Assembly: GCF_001687105.1 (NCBI RefSeq)
Contig: NZ_CP014596.1
Coordinates: 613,501-677,500 of the forward strand
DNA length: 64,000 nucleotides
Direction: 5' to 3'
From: Salipiger sp. CCB-MM3
GTDB taxonomy: Bacteria; Pseudomonadota; Alphaproteobacteria; Rhodobacterales; Rhodobacteraceae
Positions 45,509 through 53,358 of the stretch are shown piece by piece (the stretch's first letter is position 1; each line of letters starts with the position of its first letter). The notes below the pieces were generated by a model. The model had not been told where the DNA came from. It searched no databases and worked only from the letters and a program-made list of their open reading frames with translations. A program made the position numbers and the translations under genes.

Positions 45509-47482
45509 TTGGCATATATGTCCGAGGGCGCAGAGGGTCTGCGCTCTGTTCCGGCCCTGTTGCAGCGCAATGCGCGGCAGCATGCGGCCCGTCCCGCCTA
45601 TCGGGAAAAGGAATTCGGCATCTGGCAGAGCTGGAGCTGGGCGGAAACGCTGGAAGAGATCGAGGCGCTGGCTCTGGGGCTTCTGAATCTCGGCGTGGCA
45701 CCGGGCGACCATGTGGCGGTGATCGGCCGCAACCGGCCGACGCTCTATTGGTCGATGGTGGCGGCGCAGATGGCGGGCGCGGTGCCGGTGCCGCTCTATC
45801 AGGACGCGGTGGCCGAAGAGATGGAATATGTGCTGCAGCATTGCGGCGCGCGTTTCGTCATCGCCGCCGATCAGGAGCAGGTCGACAAGGTCATCGAGAT
45901 TCAGGACGACCTGCATCAGTTCGAGCATATGATCTACGTCGATCCGCGCGGTATGCGGAAGTACGATCACCGTGCGCTGCACGACTATGCCCATGTGCAG
46001 GCACAGGGAAGGGCCGCCCGCGACGAGCTGATCGGAGAGCTGGAAAAGCGCAGCTCGGGCCTTGGCTATGACGACACCTGCGTGATGCTCTACACCTCCG
46101 GCACCACCGGCAAGCCCAAGGGCGTGGTGCTGTCGAACCGCAATATCATCGAGACGGCCAAGGCTTCGTCCGAGTTCGATCATCTGAGCCCCGGCGAGGA
46201 GGTGCTCGCCTATCTGCCCATGGCGTGGGTGGGCGATTTCATCTTCTCGATCGGTCAGGCCTATTGGAACGGGTTCTGCGTGAACTGCCCCGAGTCCGCC
46301 GAGACGATGATGACCGACCTGCGCGAGATCGCGCCCAGCTATTATTTCGCGCCCCCGCGGGTGTTCGAGACGCAGCTGACGCAGATCATGATCCGGATGG
46401 AAGACGCGGGCGCCTTCAAGCGCAAGCTGTTCCACCATTTCCTGAACCACGCCAAGGTGGTGGGGCCGAAAATACTCGACGGCAAACCGGTGGGAACGCT
46501 GGAGCGGATCAGATACGCGCTTGGCGAATTCATGGTCTACGGGCCGCTGAAGAACACGCTCGGGTTTTCCCGCGTGCGCGTGGGCTACACCGCCGGCGAG
46601 GCGATCGGGCCAGAGATCTTCGATTTCTACCGTGCGCTGGGGATCAACCTCAAACAGCTCTACGGGCAGACCGAGGCCTCGGTCTTCATCACCCAGCAGC
46701 CGGACAATGAGGTGCGGCCCGACACCGTGGGTGTGCCGTCGCCGGGTGTGGAGATCCGCATCGCAGAGAGCGGCGAGGTCTTCTACCGCTCGCCCGGCGT
46801 CTTTGTGGAATACTACCAAAATCCCGACAGCACGGCGGGCACGAAGGACGCGGAGGGCTGGGTTGCCACCGGCGACGCGGGCTTCATCGAAGAGGCCACG
46901 GGACACCTGCGGATCATCGACCGCGCCAAGGACGTGGGCAAGATGGCGGATGGCGCGCTCTTTGCGCCGAAATACGTGGAGAACAAGCTCAAGTTCTATC
47001 CCAACATCCTTGAGGCCGTGGTCTTCGGCAATGGCCGCGACCGCTGCACCGCCTTCATCAACATCGACCTCACGGCGGTGGGCAACTGGGCTGAGCGCAA
47101 CAATATCGCCTATGGCTCCTATCAGGAACTGGCGGGGCACCCGCGGGTGCTGGAGATGATCCAGAGCCATGTGGAAGAGGTGAATGCCAGCGTGGCCGGG
47201 GATGAGATGCTCTCGGGCTGCCAGATCCACCGCTTCCTCGTGCTGCACAAGGAACTGGATGCCGACGATGGCGAGCTGACCCGCACCCGCAAGGTGCGCC
47301 GCAACATCATCGCCGAGAAATACGCGGACCTGCTGGGCGCGCTCTATGACGGGTCGGACAGCATCTACACCGAAACCGAGGTCACCTATGAGGACGGGCG
47401 CAAGGGGCGGATCAAGGCGACGCTGGCGATCCGCGATGCGCAGGTTGTGCCGGTGGTGCCCAAACCGATGGCGGCGGAATGA
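45509..47482 (+). CDS. AMP-dependent long-chain-type acyl-CoA synthetase
   Basis: A 657-residue adenylate-forming ligase that activates a carboxylic acid to its CoA ester. The phosphate loop YTSGTTGKPKGVVLS is near residues 195-209. The central YGQTEASVFIT and the hinge GDAGFIEEATGHLRIIDRAKD are present, and the C-terminal subdomain ends KPMAAE. TTG 45509 is chosen as start because GGGAGGAGA lies six bases before it; ATG 45518 is nine bases further on. It is the first gene of an operon with a Liv-type ABC transporter, so it should activate the imported acid. Its stop overlaps an ATG of the next frame. Confidence 0.9.
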   Translation: MAYMSEGAEGLRSVPALLQRNARQHAARPAYREKEFGIWQSWSWAETLEEIEALALGLLNLGVAPGDHVAVIGRNRPTLYWSMVAAQMAGAVPVPLYQDAVAEEMEYVLQHCGARFVIAADQEQVDKVIEIQDDLHQFEHMIYVDPRGMRKYDHRALHDYAHVQAQGRAARDELIGELEKRSSGLGYDDTCVMLYTSGTTGKPKGVVLSNRNIIETAKASSEFDHLSPGEEVLAYLPMAWVGDFIFSIGQAYWNGFCVNCPESAETMMTDLREIAPSYYFAPPRVFETQLTQIMIRMEDAGAFKRKLFHHFLNHAKVVGPKILDGKPVGTLERIRYALGEFMVYGPLKNTLGFSRVRVGYTAGEAIGPEIFDFYRALGINLKQLYGQTEASVFITQQPDNEVRPDTVGVPSPGVEIRIAESGEVFYRSPGVFVEYYQNPDSTAGTKDAEGWVATGDAGFIEEATGHLRIIDRAKDVGKMADGALFAPKYVENKLKFYPNILEAVVFGNGRDRCTAFINIDLTAVGNWAERNNIAYGSYQELAGHPRVLEMIQSHVEEVNASVAGDEMLSGCQIHRFLVLHKELDADDGELTRTRKVRRNIIAEKYADLLGALYDGSDSIYTETEVTYEDGRKGRIKATLAIRDAQVVPVVPKPMAAE

Positions 47483-47498
47483 TGGACGGGTCGGGTCT

Positions 47499-47523
47499 GA
47501 GTATTTCAGGGAAAGATGAAAGG
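47499..47523 (+). repeat. dispersed intergenic element, GAGTATTT type (acs-livG junction)
   Basis: GAGTATTTCAGGGAAAGAT followed by GAAAGG. It lies at the junction of the ligase and livG genes. If livG were started at 47479 the element would be translated as part of it, which argues for a later start. Confidence 0.65.
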
Positions 47524-47532
47524 CGGGATGCC

Positions 47533-48354
47533 GTGAAAGATGCCAGCAAAGAGGTGGGCTACGTCACCGAGGATGGGCGGCAGATCGGCGGAACGCTGAT
47601 GGAGCTGCGCAATATTACCCTTAAGTTTGGTGGGGTTGTGGCGATCAAGGATATCTCTTTCGATATCCGCGAGGGGGAGATCCGGGCGATCATCGGCCCC
47701 AATGGCGCCGGCAAATCCTCAATGCTCAACATCATTTCAGGCTTCTACACGCCGTCGGAGGGAGAGCTTTGGTACAAGGGCGCGAAACGCCCGCCGATGA
47801 AGCCCTATGAGGTGGCGCGGCTCGGCGTGGCGCGGACCTTTCAGAACATCGCGCTGTTCGAGGGGATGACGGTGCTCGACAACGTCATGACCGGGCGGCT
47901 CACCAAGATGAAGGCGGGGATCGCCAGTCAGGCGATCTGGTGGGGCCGCGCCCGCGACGAAGAGATTGCCAACCGCGAGATCGTCGAGAAAGTCATTGAT
48001 TTTCTTGAGATTCAGAGCATCCGCAAGACACCGGTGGGGCGGCTTCCCTATGGCCTCAAGAAGCGCGTGGAACTGGCGCGGGCGCTGGCGGCGGAGCCCT
48101 CGCTCTTGCTGCTCGACGAGCCGATGGCGGGGATGAACGTCGAGGAAAAAGAGGACATGAGCCGCTTCATCCTAGATGTGAACGACGAGTTCGGCACCAC
48201 CATCTGCCTCATCGAACACGACATGGGCGTGGTCATGGATCTGTCGGATCGGGTGGTCGTGATGGACTACGGCAAGAAGATCGGCGACGGCCCGCCCGAG
48301 GAGGTGCGCCAGAACCAGGACGTGATCGACGCCTACCTGGGCGTGGCCCATTGA
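47533..48354 (+). CDS. livG: branched-chain-type ABC transporter ATP-binding protein
   Basis: ATPase subunit of a Liv-type (HAAT family) importer. Walker A is GPNGAGKSSML, followed by the Q-loop segment ARTFQNIALFEGMTVLDNVM. A signature-like region LPYGLKKRVELARALA and Walker B LLLLDEPMAGMN come next, and the H-loop EHDMGVVMDLSDRVVVMDYG is intact. GTG 47533 gives a 273-residue protein starting MKDASKEVGYVTEDG. The longer frame from ATG 47479, which would overlap the ligase stop (ATGA), adds 18 residues encoded by the intergenic repeat. Operon partner of livH, livM, livF and a binding protein. Confidence 0.9.
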   Translation: MKDASKEVGYVTEDGRQIGGTLMELRNITLKFGGVVAIKDISFDIREGEIRAIIGPNGAGKSSMLNIISGFYTPSEGELWYKGAKRPPMKPYEVARLGVARTFQNIALFEGMTVLDNVMTGRLTKMKAGIASQAIWWGRARDEEIANREIVEKVIDFLEIQSIRKTPVGRLPYGLKKRVELARALAAEPSLLLLDEPMAGMNVEEKEDMSRFILDVNDEFGTTICLIEHDMGVVMDLSDRVVVMDYGKKIGDGPPEEVRQNQDVIDAYLGVAH

Positions 48355-48378
48355 GCGGCCGTGAGGAGGGGGCACACC

Positions 48379-48411
48379 CCATGCACAATCCATGCACACC
48401 CCATGCATATG
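48379..48411 (+). repeat. three 11-bp tandem CCATGCA repeats before livH
   Basis: CCATGCACAAT, CCATGCACACC and CCATGCATATG follow one another at an exact 11-base period, one helical turn, 29 bp before the livH start. They could be a protein-binding array or simple sequence expansion. Confidence 0.6.
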
Positions 48412-48439
48412 AGCCGCGCATCCGGGCGGGAGGAACCAC

Positions 48440-49393
48440 ATGCTGAGCGACATCTTCATCAAGCCCTTCGCCGATATGATCGAGGCGCCGGACTTCCTGC
48501 TGCAGGTGCTTTGGGAGGGGCTGGTTTCGGGCATCCTTTACGCGCTGATCGCGCTTGGCTTCGTGCTGATCTTCCGTAGCTCGCGGATCTTCAACTTTGC
48601 GCAGGGCATCATGGTGGTCTTTGCCGCGCTGACCCTCGTCGGGCTGCACGCCATGGGCATCCCGGCGTGGATCAGCGTGGTGCTGACGCTGGGCGTGATG
48701 TTCGTGCTGGCGGTGAGCATCGAACGGGTGGTGCTGCGCCCGCTGGTGGGCCAGCCGGATATCATCCTCTTCATGGCCACCATCGGCATCACGCTGTTCC
48801 TGATCGGCCTTGGCGAGATCATCTTTGGCGGCGAGAACAAGGTGATGATCACCGAGGAACTGGGCATCCCCACGGACTCGGTGCTGCTTGAGCCTTGGGG
48901 CGGGCTGCTGATCCTCGAGCAGAAGGACATCACGGCGGTGATCGTCGCGGCGCTTCTGGTGGTCGGCCTGCTGCTGTTCCTTGGCAAGACCCGCATGGGC
49001 CGCGCCATCCGCGCGCTGGGAGACGACCATCAGGCGGCGCTGTCGGTGGGCATCTCGTTGCAGACGATCTGGGTGCTGGTCTGGTTCATCGCGGGCATCA
49101 TCGCGCTGGTCACCGGCATCGCATGGGGCGCGCGCGCAGGTGTGAGCTTTGCGCTGGAGGTGATCGCCTACAAGGCGCTGCCGGTGCTGATGCTGGGCGG
49201 GCTGGAAAGCATCACCGGCGCGATCATCGGCGGGCTGATGATCGGCATGCTGGAGAAGCTGTTCGAGATTTACTGGGGCCAGCCGCTGATGGGCGGCAAC
49301 ACCGAGACATGGTTCGCCTTCGTGCTGGCGCTGATCGTGCTGCTGTTCCGCCCGCAGGGGCTGTTCGGGGAACGCATCATCGAAAGGGTCTAG
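48440..49393 (+). CDS. livH: branched-chain-type ABC transporter permease LivH
   Basis: A 317-residue inner-membrane permease of the LivH group with about eight hydrophobic helices. It starts MLSDIFIKPFADMIEAPDFLL and enters the core at VSGILYALIALGFVLIFRSS. The family motif FNFAQGIMVVFAALTLVG follows, and the cytoplasmic coupling segment ALGDDHQAALSVGISLQTIWVLVW is near residue 190. The C-terminus LFRPQGLFGERIIERV is typical. GGAGG precedes the ATG. It forms the membrane pore together with LivM. Confidence 0.95.
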   Translation: MLSDIFIKPFADMIEAPDFLLQVLWEGLVSGILYALIALGFVLIFRSSRIFNFAQGIMVVFAALTLVGLHAMGIPAWISVVLTLGVMFVLAVSIERVVLRPLVGQPDIILFMATIGITLFLIGLGEIIFGGENKVMITEELGIPTDSVLLEPWGGLLILEQKDITAVIVAALLVVGLLLFLGKTRMGRAIRALGDDHQAALSVGISLQTIWVLVWFIAGIIALVTGIAWGARAGVSFALEVIAYKALPVLMLGGLESITGAIIGGLMIGMLEKLFEIYWGQPLMGGNTETWFAFVLALIVLLFRPQGLFGERIIERV

Positions 49394-49424
49394 GGCTGCT
49401 CCCGGCGGGGACTGCATCCGGCGG

Positions 49425-49448
49425 GAGTATTTTTGGAAAGATGAAAGC
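49425..49448 (+). repeat. dispersed intergenic element, GAGTATTT type
   Basis: GAGTATTTTTGGAAAGATG followed by AAAGC, 31 bp after the livH stop. Confidence 0.7.
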
Positions 49449-49489
49449 ATTGCTGCGTTGGCCCGGCGGATCGCGGGCGGCAAGCTCGG

Positions 49490-49516
49490 ATGCGTATTTG
49501 CGGAACAATGAAAGGG
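49490..49516 (+). repeat. dispersed intergenic element, intermediate form
   Basis: ATGCGTATTTGCGGAACAAT followed by GAAAGGG. It combines the GCGTATTT start with the TGAAAG end and sits 41 bp after the previous copy, just before the small membrane protein gene. Confidence 0.55.
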
Positions 49517-49530
49517 CAGGGGAGGACGAG

Positions 49531-49773
49531 ATGGCGAAACTTGTGGCGATCCTGAATGTCGTGGCTTGGGCCGGATTCTGGGCCTTCGGCTACCTCGCGC
49601 TGACCAGCGGCGAAGGCCGGGTGCTGCCGGCGCTGCTGCTGGCGGCGGTGGGCGGCGGGGCTGGGCTCTGGGCGTGGTTCTGGCTGGTGCGGCATACCGA
49701 GGCGACGGGCTATGCGCCCGCGCCGAAGCGGGCCTACCCGGAAGAGACGCAGGGGCCGGGCGTGACCGGCTGA
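49531..49773 (+). CDS. small two-helix membrane protein in the liv operon
   Basis: An 80-residue membrane protein between livH and livM. ATG 49531 has GGGGAGGAC six bases upstream. Two hydrophobic segments are seen: LVAILNVVAWAGFWAFGYLAL and VLPALLLAAVGGGAGLWAWFWLV. A hydrophilic tail follows (RHTEATGYAPAPKRAYPEE). No family is recognised. Its position inside the transporter operon suggests an accessory subunit or stability factor for the permease, which is inference. A longer frame running through livH in another phase is an artefact; only this terminal part has a start signal. Confidence 0.7.
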   Translation: MAKLVAILNVVAWAGFWAFGYLALTSGEGRVLPALLLAAVGGGAGLWAWFWLVRHTEATGYAPAPKRAYPEETQGPGVTG

Positions 49774-49823
49774 GACGGTTAGGGCCGCGGCGGGGGAGGA
49801 GGAGCCTTCGCTTGGCCCGCGCC

Positions 49824-49937
49824 GCGAGGCGCAAAAAGGAAGTGCTGCCGCGAGGCGCAAATAGGAAGCGCTGCCGGCAGGCGCAAAAAGGAAGAGCTGC
49901 CGGCAGGCGCAAAGAGGAAGTGCTGCCGAAAGGCGCA
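49824..49937 (+). repeat. 26-bp minisatellite, four full units plus partial
   Basis: Four consecutive 26-base units start at 49824, 49850, 49876 and 49902, with a ten-base partial fifth unit at 49928. Each contains AGGCGCAAA, then a variable base, AGGAAG and GCTGCC. Units differ at only a few positions (for example AAAAAGG, AAATAGG, AAAGAGG). The array fills much of the 230-bp gap between the small membrane protein gene and livM. No open frame is maintained, since 26 is not a multiple of three. Confidence 0.9.
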
Positions 49938-50003
49938 GGTGAGACAGGCGCGCGAGGCGCGTGAGGGAGCGGCGCCGCAGCGCGCCGGGAGAGGGAGAAA
50001 CGG

Positions 50004-51080
50004 ATGCTCTATCGCACGGCGGGGCAATTCAAGACGAGCTACAAGTCGGACATGGCACTGTTCCCGGTCCGTCAGGACGCGGCGCTGCTGATGGTGATCC
50101 TCGGCTTTGCCTGGGTGGTCTTTCCGCTCACGGCCAGCGAGTTCGCCTTTCAGACGCTGCTGATCCCGATCCTGATCTACGCGCTGGCGGCGCAGGGGCT
50201 GAACATCCTGACGGGCTATGCCGGGCAGCTGAGCCTTGGCACCGCGGCCTTCATGGGGGTGGGGGCTTATGCCTGCTACAAGCTGGTGACGCTGTTTCCC
50301 TGGATGAACCCGGTGATCGCGATCCTGCTGTCGGGCGTGTTCAGCGCCGGTGTCGGTGTGGCCTTCGGCATCCCGAGCTTGCGCATCAAGGGGTTCTACC
50401 TCGCCATCGCGACGCTCGCGGCGCAGTTCTTTCTGGTCTGGCTGTTCGAGAAATGGGGCTGGCTTTACAACTACAACGCCTCGGGCGCGATCCAAGTGCC
50501 GAACCTCGACATGTTCGGGCTTTACGTGGCGGGGCCGCAGGCGAGCTCGATCGTGCAGTATTACGTGGTGCTGGCGGTGGTCACGCTGATGACCGTGGTC
50601 TGCATCAACCTCACCCGCGGCAACCTCGGGCGCAGCTGGAAGGCGACGCGCGACATGGACATCGCCGCCGAGCTGATCGGCATCAACCTGATGCGCTCGA
50701 AGCTGACCGCCTTTGCCGTCTCGTCCTATGTGGTTGGGGTCGCGGGGGCGCTCTTCGTCTTCATGTGGCGCGGCGCGGCGGAGCCCAATCTTTTCGACAT
50801 TCCGCTGAGTTTCCGCATCCTTTTCATCGCCATCATCGGCGGGCTGGGGTCGATCCTTGGCAATTATCTGGGCGCGATCCTTATCGTTGGCTTGCCGGTG
50901 GTGCTGGGCACGGTGCCCGAGGCGCTGGGGCTGCCGATCAGCTCGGCCACAGTCGAGCATCTGAACATCATGATCGTCGGCGCGCTCATCGTTTTCTTCC
51001 TGATCATCGAGCCGCATGGGCTGGCCCGTCTCTGGGCGCTGATCCGGGAGAAGCTGATCATCTGGCCCTTCCCGCATTGA
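50004..51080 (+). CDS. livM: branched-chain-type ABC transporter permease LivM
   Basis: A 358-residue LivM-type permease with about ten hydrophobic helices. It starts MLYRTAGQFKTSYKSDMALF. The family segment ALAAQGLNILTGYAGQLSLG begins near residue 65. GIPSLRIKGFYLAIATLAAQFF and the coupling loop RGNLGRSWKATRDMDIAAELIGIN are present, and the gene ends with EPHGLARLWALIREKLIIWPF. A GGGAGAGGGAGAAACGG ribosome-binding stretch precedes the start. Pairs with LivH; the adjacent binding protein delivers substrate. Confidence 0.95.
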   Translation: MLYRTAGQFKTSYKSDMALFPVRQDAALLMVILGFAWVVFPLTASEFAFQTLLIPILIYALAAQGLNILTGYAGQLSLGTAAFMGVGAYACYKLVTLFPWMNPVIAILLSGVFSAGVGVAFGIPSLRIKGFYLAIATLAAQFFLVWLFEKWGWLYNYNASGAIQVPNLDMFGLYVAGPQASSIVQYYVVLAVVTLMTVVCINLTRGNLGRSWKATRDMDIAAELIGINLMRSKLTAFAVSSYVVGVAGALFVFMWRGAAEPNLFDIPLSFRILFIAIIGGLGSILGNYLGAILIVGLPVVLGTVPEALGLPISSATVEHLNIMIVGALIVFFLIIEPHGLARLWALIREKLIIWPFPH

Positions 51081-51133
51081 GGAGGCGCGGGACGGGCTTT
51101 TCACATCATCGAAGATCTTTGGGAGGAGACAGG

Positions 51134-52438
51134 ATGAAGATGTTGACCAAACTTGCGGGGGCCGCGGCGCTGGGTGCGCTGATGGCCGGCTCCATGGCCG
51201 GGGCCGCGCTGGCCGAGGGGCTGTTCACGCCGAACCTCGCCTATCGCACCGGGCCGTTTGCCGCCACCGGCATCCCGCTGATGAACGGGCAGAAAGACTA
51301 TATGGAGCTGATGAACGCCCGCGACGGCGGCATCGGCGGCATCGCCATCGATTTCGACGAATGCGAGACCGGCTATTCCACCGAGAAAGGCGTCGAGTGC
51401 TACGAGAAGACCAAGGGCAAGGCGATCGTGACCCAGCCTTGGTCCACCGGCATCACGCTGCAGGTGCTGCCGAAGACCAATGTCGATGAGATCCCGATCC
51501 TCGCGCCCGGCTATGGCTTCTCGCCGATGGCGGACGGCAAAGTGTTCCAATGGGCGTTCAACACGCCGCTGAGCTATTGGGACGGGGCGTCGATCCTTGT
51601 CAAATACCTTGGCGAGCAGGGCGATCTGAGCGGTAAGAAGATCGCCTTCCTGCATCTCGACCACCCGTTCGGCAAGGAGCCGCTGCCCTATCTCGAGGCG
51701 GCTGCCGAGGCGCAGGGCTTTGAGCTGGTGCCGATCCCGGTGGGTCTGAAGGAGATGCAGAACCAATCGGCGCAATGGCTGCAGATCCGCCGCGAGCGTC
51801 CCGACTATGTGATCATGTGGGGCTGGGGCGCGATGAACGCCGGCGCCATCACCGAGGCGGTGAAGACCAAATTCCCGATGGAGAACATGCTGGGGGTCTG
51901 GTGGGCCGGGCATGACGCCGATCTCAAGATCGTCGGCGAGGACGGCAAGGGCTACAAGTCCGTCAGCTGGTCCTTCCCGAACCCCGAGGCGCCGATCATG
52001 GCCGACCTGCAGAAATATGTGGTCGAGCCGGGCAAGACCCAGAGCAACCCCGAAGAAATGTCGGGCGTGTTCTACTCGCGCGGTCTGGTGATCTCGATGA
52101 TCCTCGGCGAGGGCATCCGGGTGGCGCAGGAACATGCGGGCAAAGCCGATATCTCGCCCGCCGATCTGCGTTGGGGGCTGGAGAACCTCGACATCTCCGA
52201 GGCGCGGCTCGAGGAGCTGGGGATGACCGGCATGGTGCCGCCGTTCAGCACGTCGTGTGACAACCACACCGGCCATTCGGGCGGCTGGATCCTCGAATGG
52301 GACGGCGAGAAATTCGTCAAAGCCTCGGACCTCATCATGCCGGACGCCGACATGATCGCGCCGCTCGAGCAGAAGGCGGCGATGGATTACGCCGAGGCCA
52401 ACCAGCCCTGGCCGGTCAACGAGGATTGCGGCGGCTGA
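51134..52438 (+). CDS. periplasmic substrate-binding protein of the Liv-type transporter
   Basis: A 434-residue type I periplasmic binding protein. The signal peptide is MKMLTKLAGAAALGALMAGS followed by MAGAALA, with cleavage before EGLF. The mature domain has FDECETGYSTEKGVECYEKT, characteristic of the Liv-like proteins that accompany acyl-CoA ligases, and KKIAFLHLDHPFGKEPLPYLE. GGGAGGAGACAGG lies directly before the ATG. A longer frame from 49961 reads through livM in another phase and is not real. Substrate is not leucine by necessity; a carboxylic acid activated by the flanking ligases is more likely (inference). Confidence 0.93.
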   Translation: MKMLTKLAGAAALGALMAGSMAGAALAEGLFTPNLAYRTGPFAATGIPLMNGQKDYMELMNARDGGIGGIAIDFDECETGYSTEKGVECYEKTKGKAIVTQPWSTGITLQVLPKTNVDEIPILAPGYGFSPMADGKVFQWAFNTPLSYWDGASILVKYLGEQGDLSGKKIAFLHLDHPFGKEPLPYLEAAAEAQGFELVPIPVGLKEMQNQSAQWLQIRRERPDYVIMWGWGAMNAGAITEAVKTKFPMENMLGVWWAGHDADLKIVGEDGKGYKSVSWSFPNPEAPIMADLQKYVVEPGKTQSNPEEMSGVFYSRGLVISMILGEGIRVAQEHAGKADISPADLRWGLENLDISEARLEELGMTGMVPPFSTSCDNHTGHSGGWILEWDGEKFVKASDLIMPDADMIAPLEQKAAMDYAEANQPWPVNEDCGG

Positions 52439-52447
52439 GCTGACCTT

Positions 52448-52475
52448 CCGGCGGCGGCGCTGCTGTCGCCGCCGG
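52448..52475 (+). other. GC hairpin after the binding-protein gene
   Basis: CCGGCGGCG (52448-52456) and CGCCGCCGG (52467-52475) make a nine-pair perfect stem ten bases past the stop, with no T-run. Such hairpins protect binding-protein mRNA from 3' decay and raise its level over downstream genes. Confidence 0.65.
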
Positions 52476-52479
52476 ACCC

Positions 52480-52503
52480 ATGCGTATTTGGAAAGAGAAG
52501 AAG
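52480..52503 (+). repeat. dispersed intergenic element, GCGTATTT type, next to livF start
   Basis: GCGTATTTGGAAAGAGAAG with AAG following, ending one base before the ATG of livF at 52504. It is identical over 24 bases to the copy at 15551-15574. Here it appears to supply the ribosome-binding purines. Confidence 0.75.
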
Positions 52504-53358
52504 ATGCTGGACGCTGTGCAGACAGGCGAGACCTCTTCCCCCGGCGGGGCGGCGCGCGAGGCGCTGCTGGAGGTCAACAATATCGAGGTGATCTATAACC
52601 ACGTGATCCTCGTGCTGAAGGGCGTGTCGCTGAAGGTGCCGCAGGGCGGGATCACCGCGCTTCTGGGCGGCAATGGCGCGGGCAAGACCACCACGCTCAA
52701 GGCGATCTCGAACCTGCTGCACTCCGAGCGCGGCGAGGTGACCAAGGGCACGATCTCTTACCGCGGCGAGCGGGTGCAGGATCTGGACCCGGCGGCGCTG
52801 GTCAAGCGCGGGGTCATTCAGGTGATGGAGGGGCGGCATTGTTTCGAGCATCTCACCGTGGAAGAGAACCTGATGACCGGCGCCTTCACCCGCCGCGACG
52901 GCAAGGCGGCGGTGATGCAGGATCTGGAGATGGTCTATGAGTATTTCCCGCGCCTCAAGGAGCGCCGGAAAAGTCAGGCGGGCTATACCTCGGGCGGCGA
53001 GCAGCAGATGTGCGCCATCGGGCGGGCGCTGATGAGCCGACCGAAGATGATCTTGCTGGATGAGCCCTCGATGGGGCTGGCGCCGCAGCTGGTGGAGCAG
53101 ATCTTTCAGATCGTGAAGGCGGTGAACGAGGGCGAGGGCGTGTCGTTCCTGCTGGCCGAGCAGAACACCAATGTGGCGCTGCGCTATGCCCATGACGGCT
53201 ACATTCTGGAAAACGGCAGGGTGGTGATGGACGGGCCGGCGCAGGCGCTGCGCGAGAACCCGGACGTGAAGGAGTTCTATCTCGGCATGTCCGACGAGGG
53301 GCGCAAATCCTTCCGCGACGTGCGCTCCTATCGCCGCCGCAAGCGGTGGCTGGCGTGA
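52504..53358 (+). CDS. livF: branched-chain-type ABC transporter ATP-binding protein
   Basis: Second ATPase of the Liv-type importer, 284 residues from ATG 52504. The frame is open from ATG 52480, but the eight extra residues MRIWKEKK are encoded by the dispersed repeat, so the later ATG is preferred. Walker A is GGNGAGKTTTLKAIS, the signature is SGGEQQMCAIGRALM, Walker B is MILLDEPSMGLAP, and the H-loop is in LLAEQNTNVALRYAHDGYIL. The C-terminal SYRRRKRWLA is basic. Its stop is immediately followed by the ATG of thpR. Confidence 0.94.
   Translation: MLDAVQTGETSSPGGAAREALLEVNNIEVIYNHVILVLKGVSLKVPQGGITALLGGNGAGKTTTLKAISNLLHSERGEVTKGTISYRGERVQDLDPAALVKRGVIQVMEGRHCFEHLTVEENLMTGAFTRRDGKAAVMQDLEMVYEYFPRLKERRKSQAGYTSGGEQQMCAIGRALMSRPKMILLDEPSMGLAPQLVEQIFQIVKAVNEGEGVSFLLAEQNTNVALRYAHDGYILENGRVVMDGPAQALRENPDVKEFYLGMSDEGRKSFRDVRSYRRRKRWLA

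Noticed and set aside
48233..49912. 559-residue minus-strand frame over livH and the small membrane gene
   Set aside because: It is a shadow of livH and the GC-rich gap, with His/Gln/Arg-rich composition and no recognisable domain.
49824..49937. CRISPR array
   Set aside because: Units are contiguous with no unique spacers, and no cas genes are present.
49961..52438. 825-residue frame reading from the repeat region through livM into the binding protein
   Set aside because: The first 390 residues are livM in a wrong phase; the signal peptide and ribosome-binding site place the true start at 51134.
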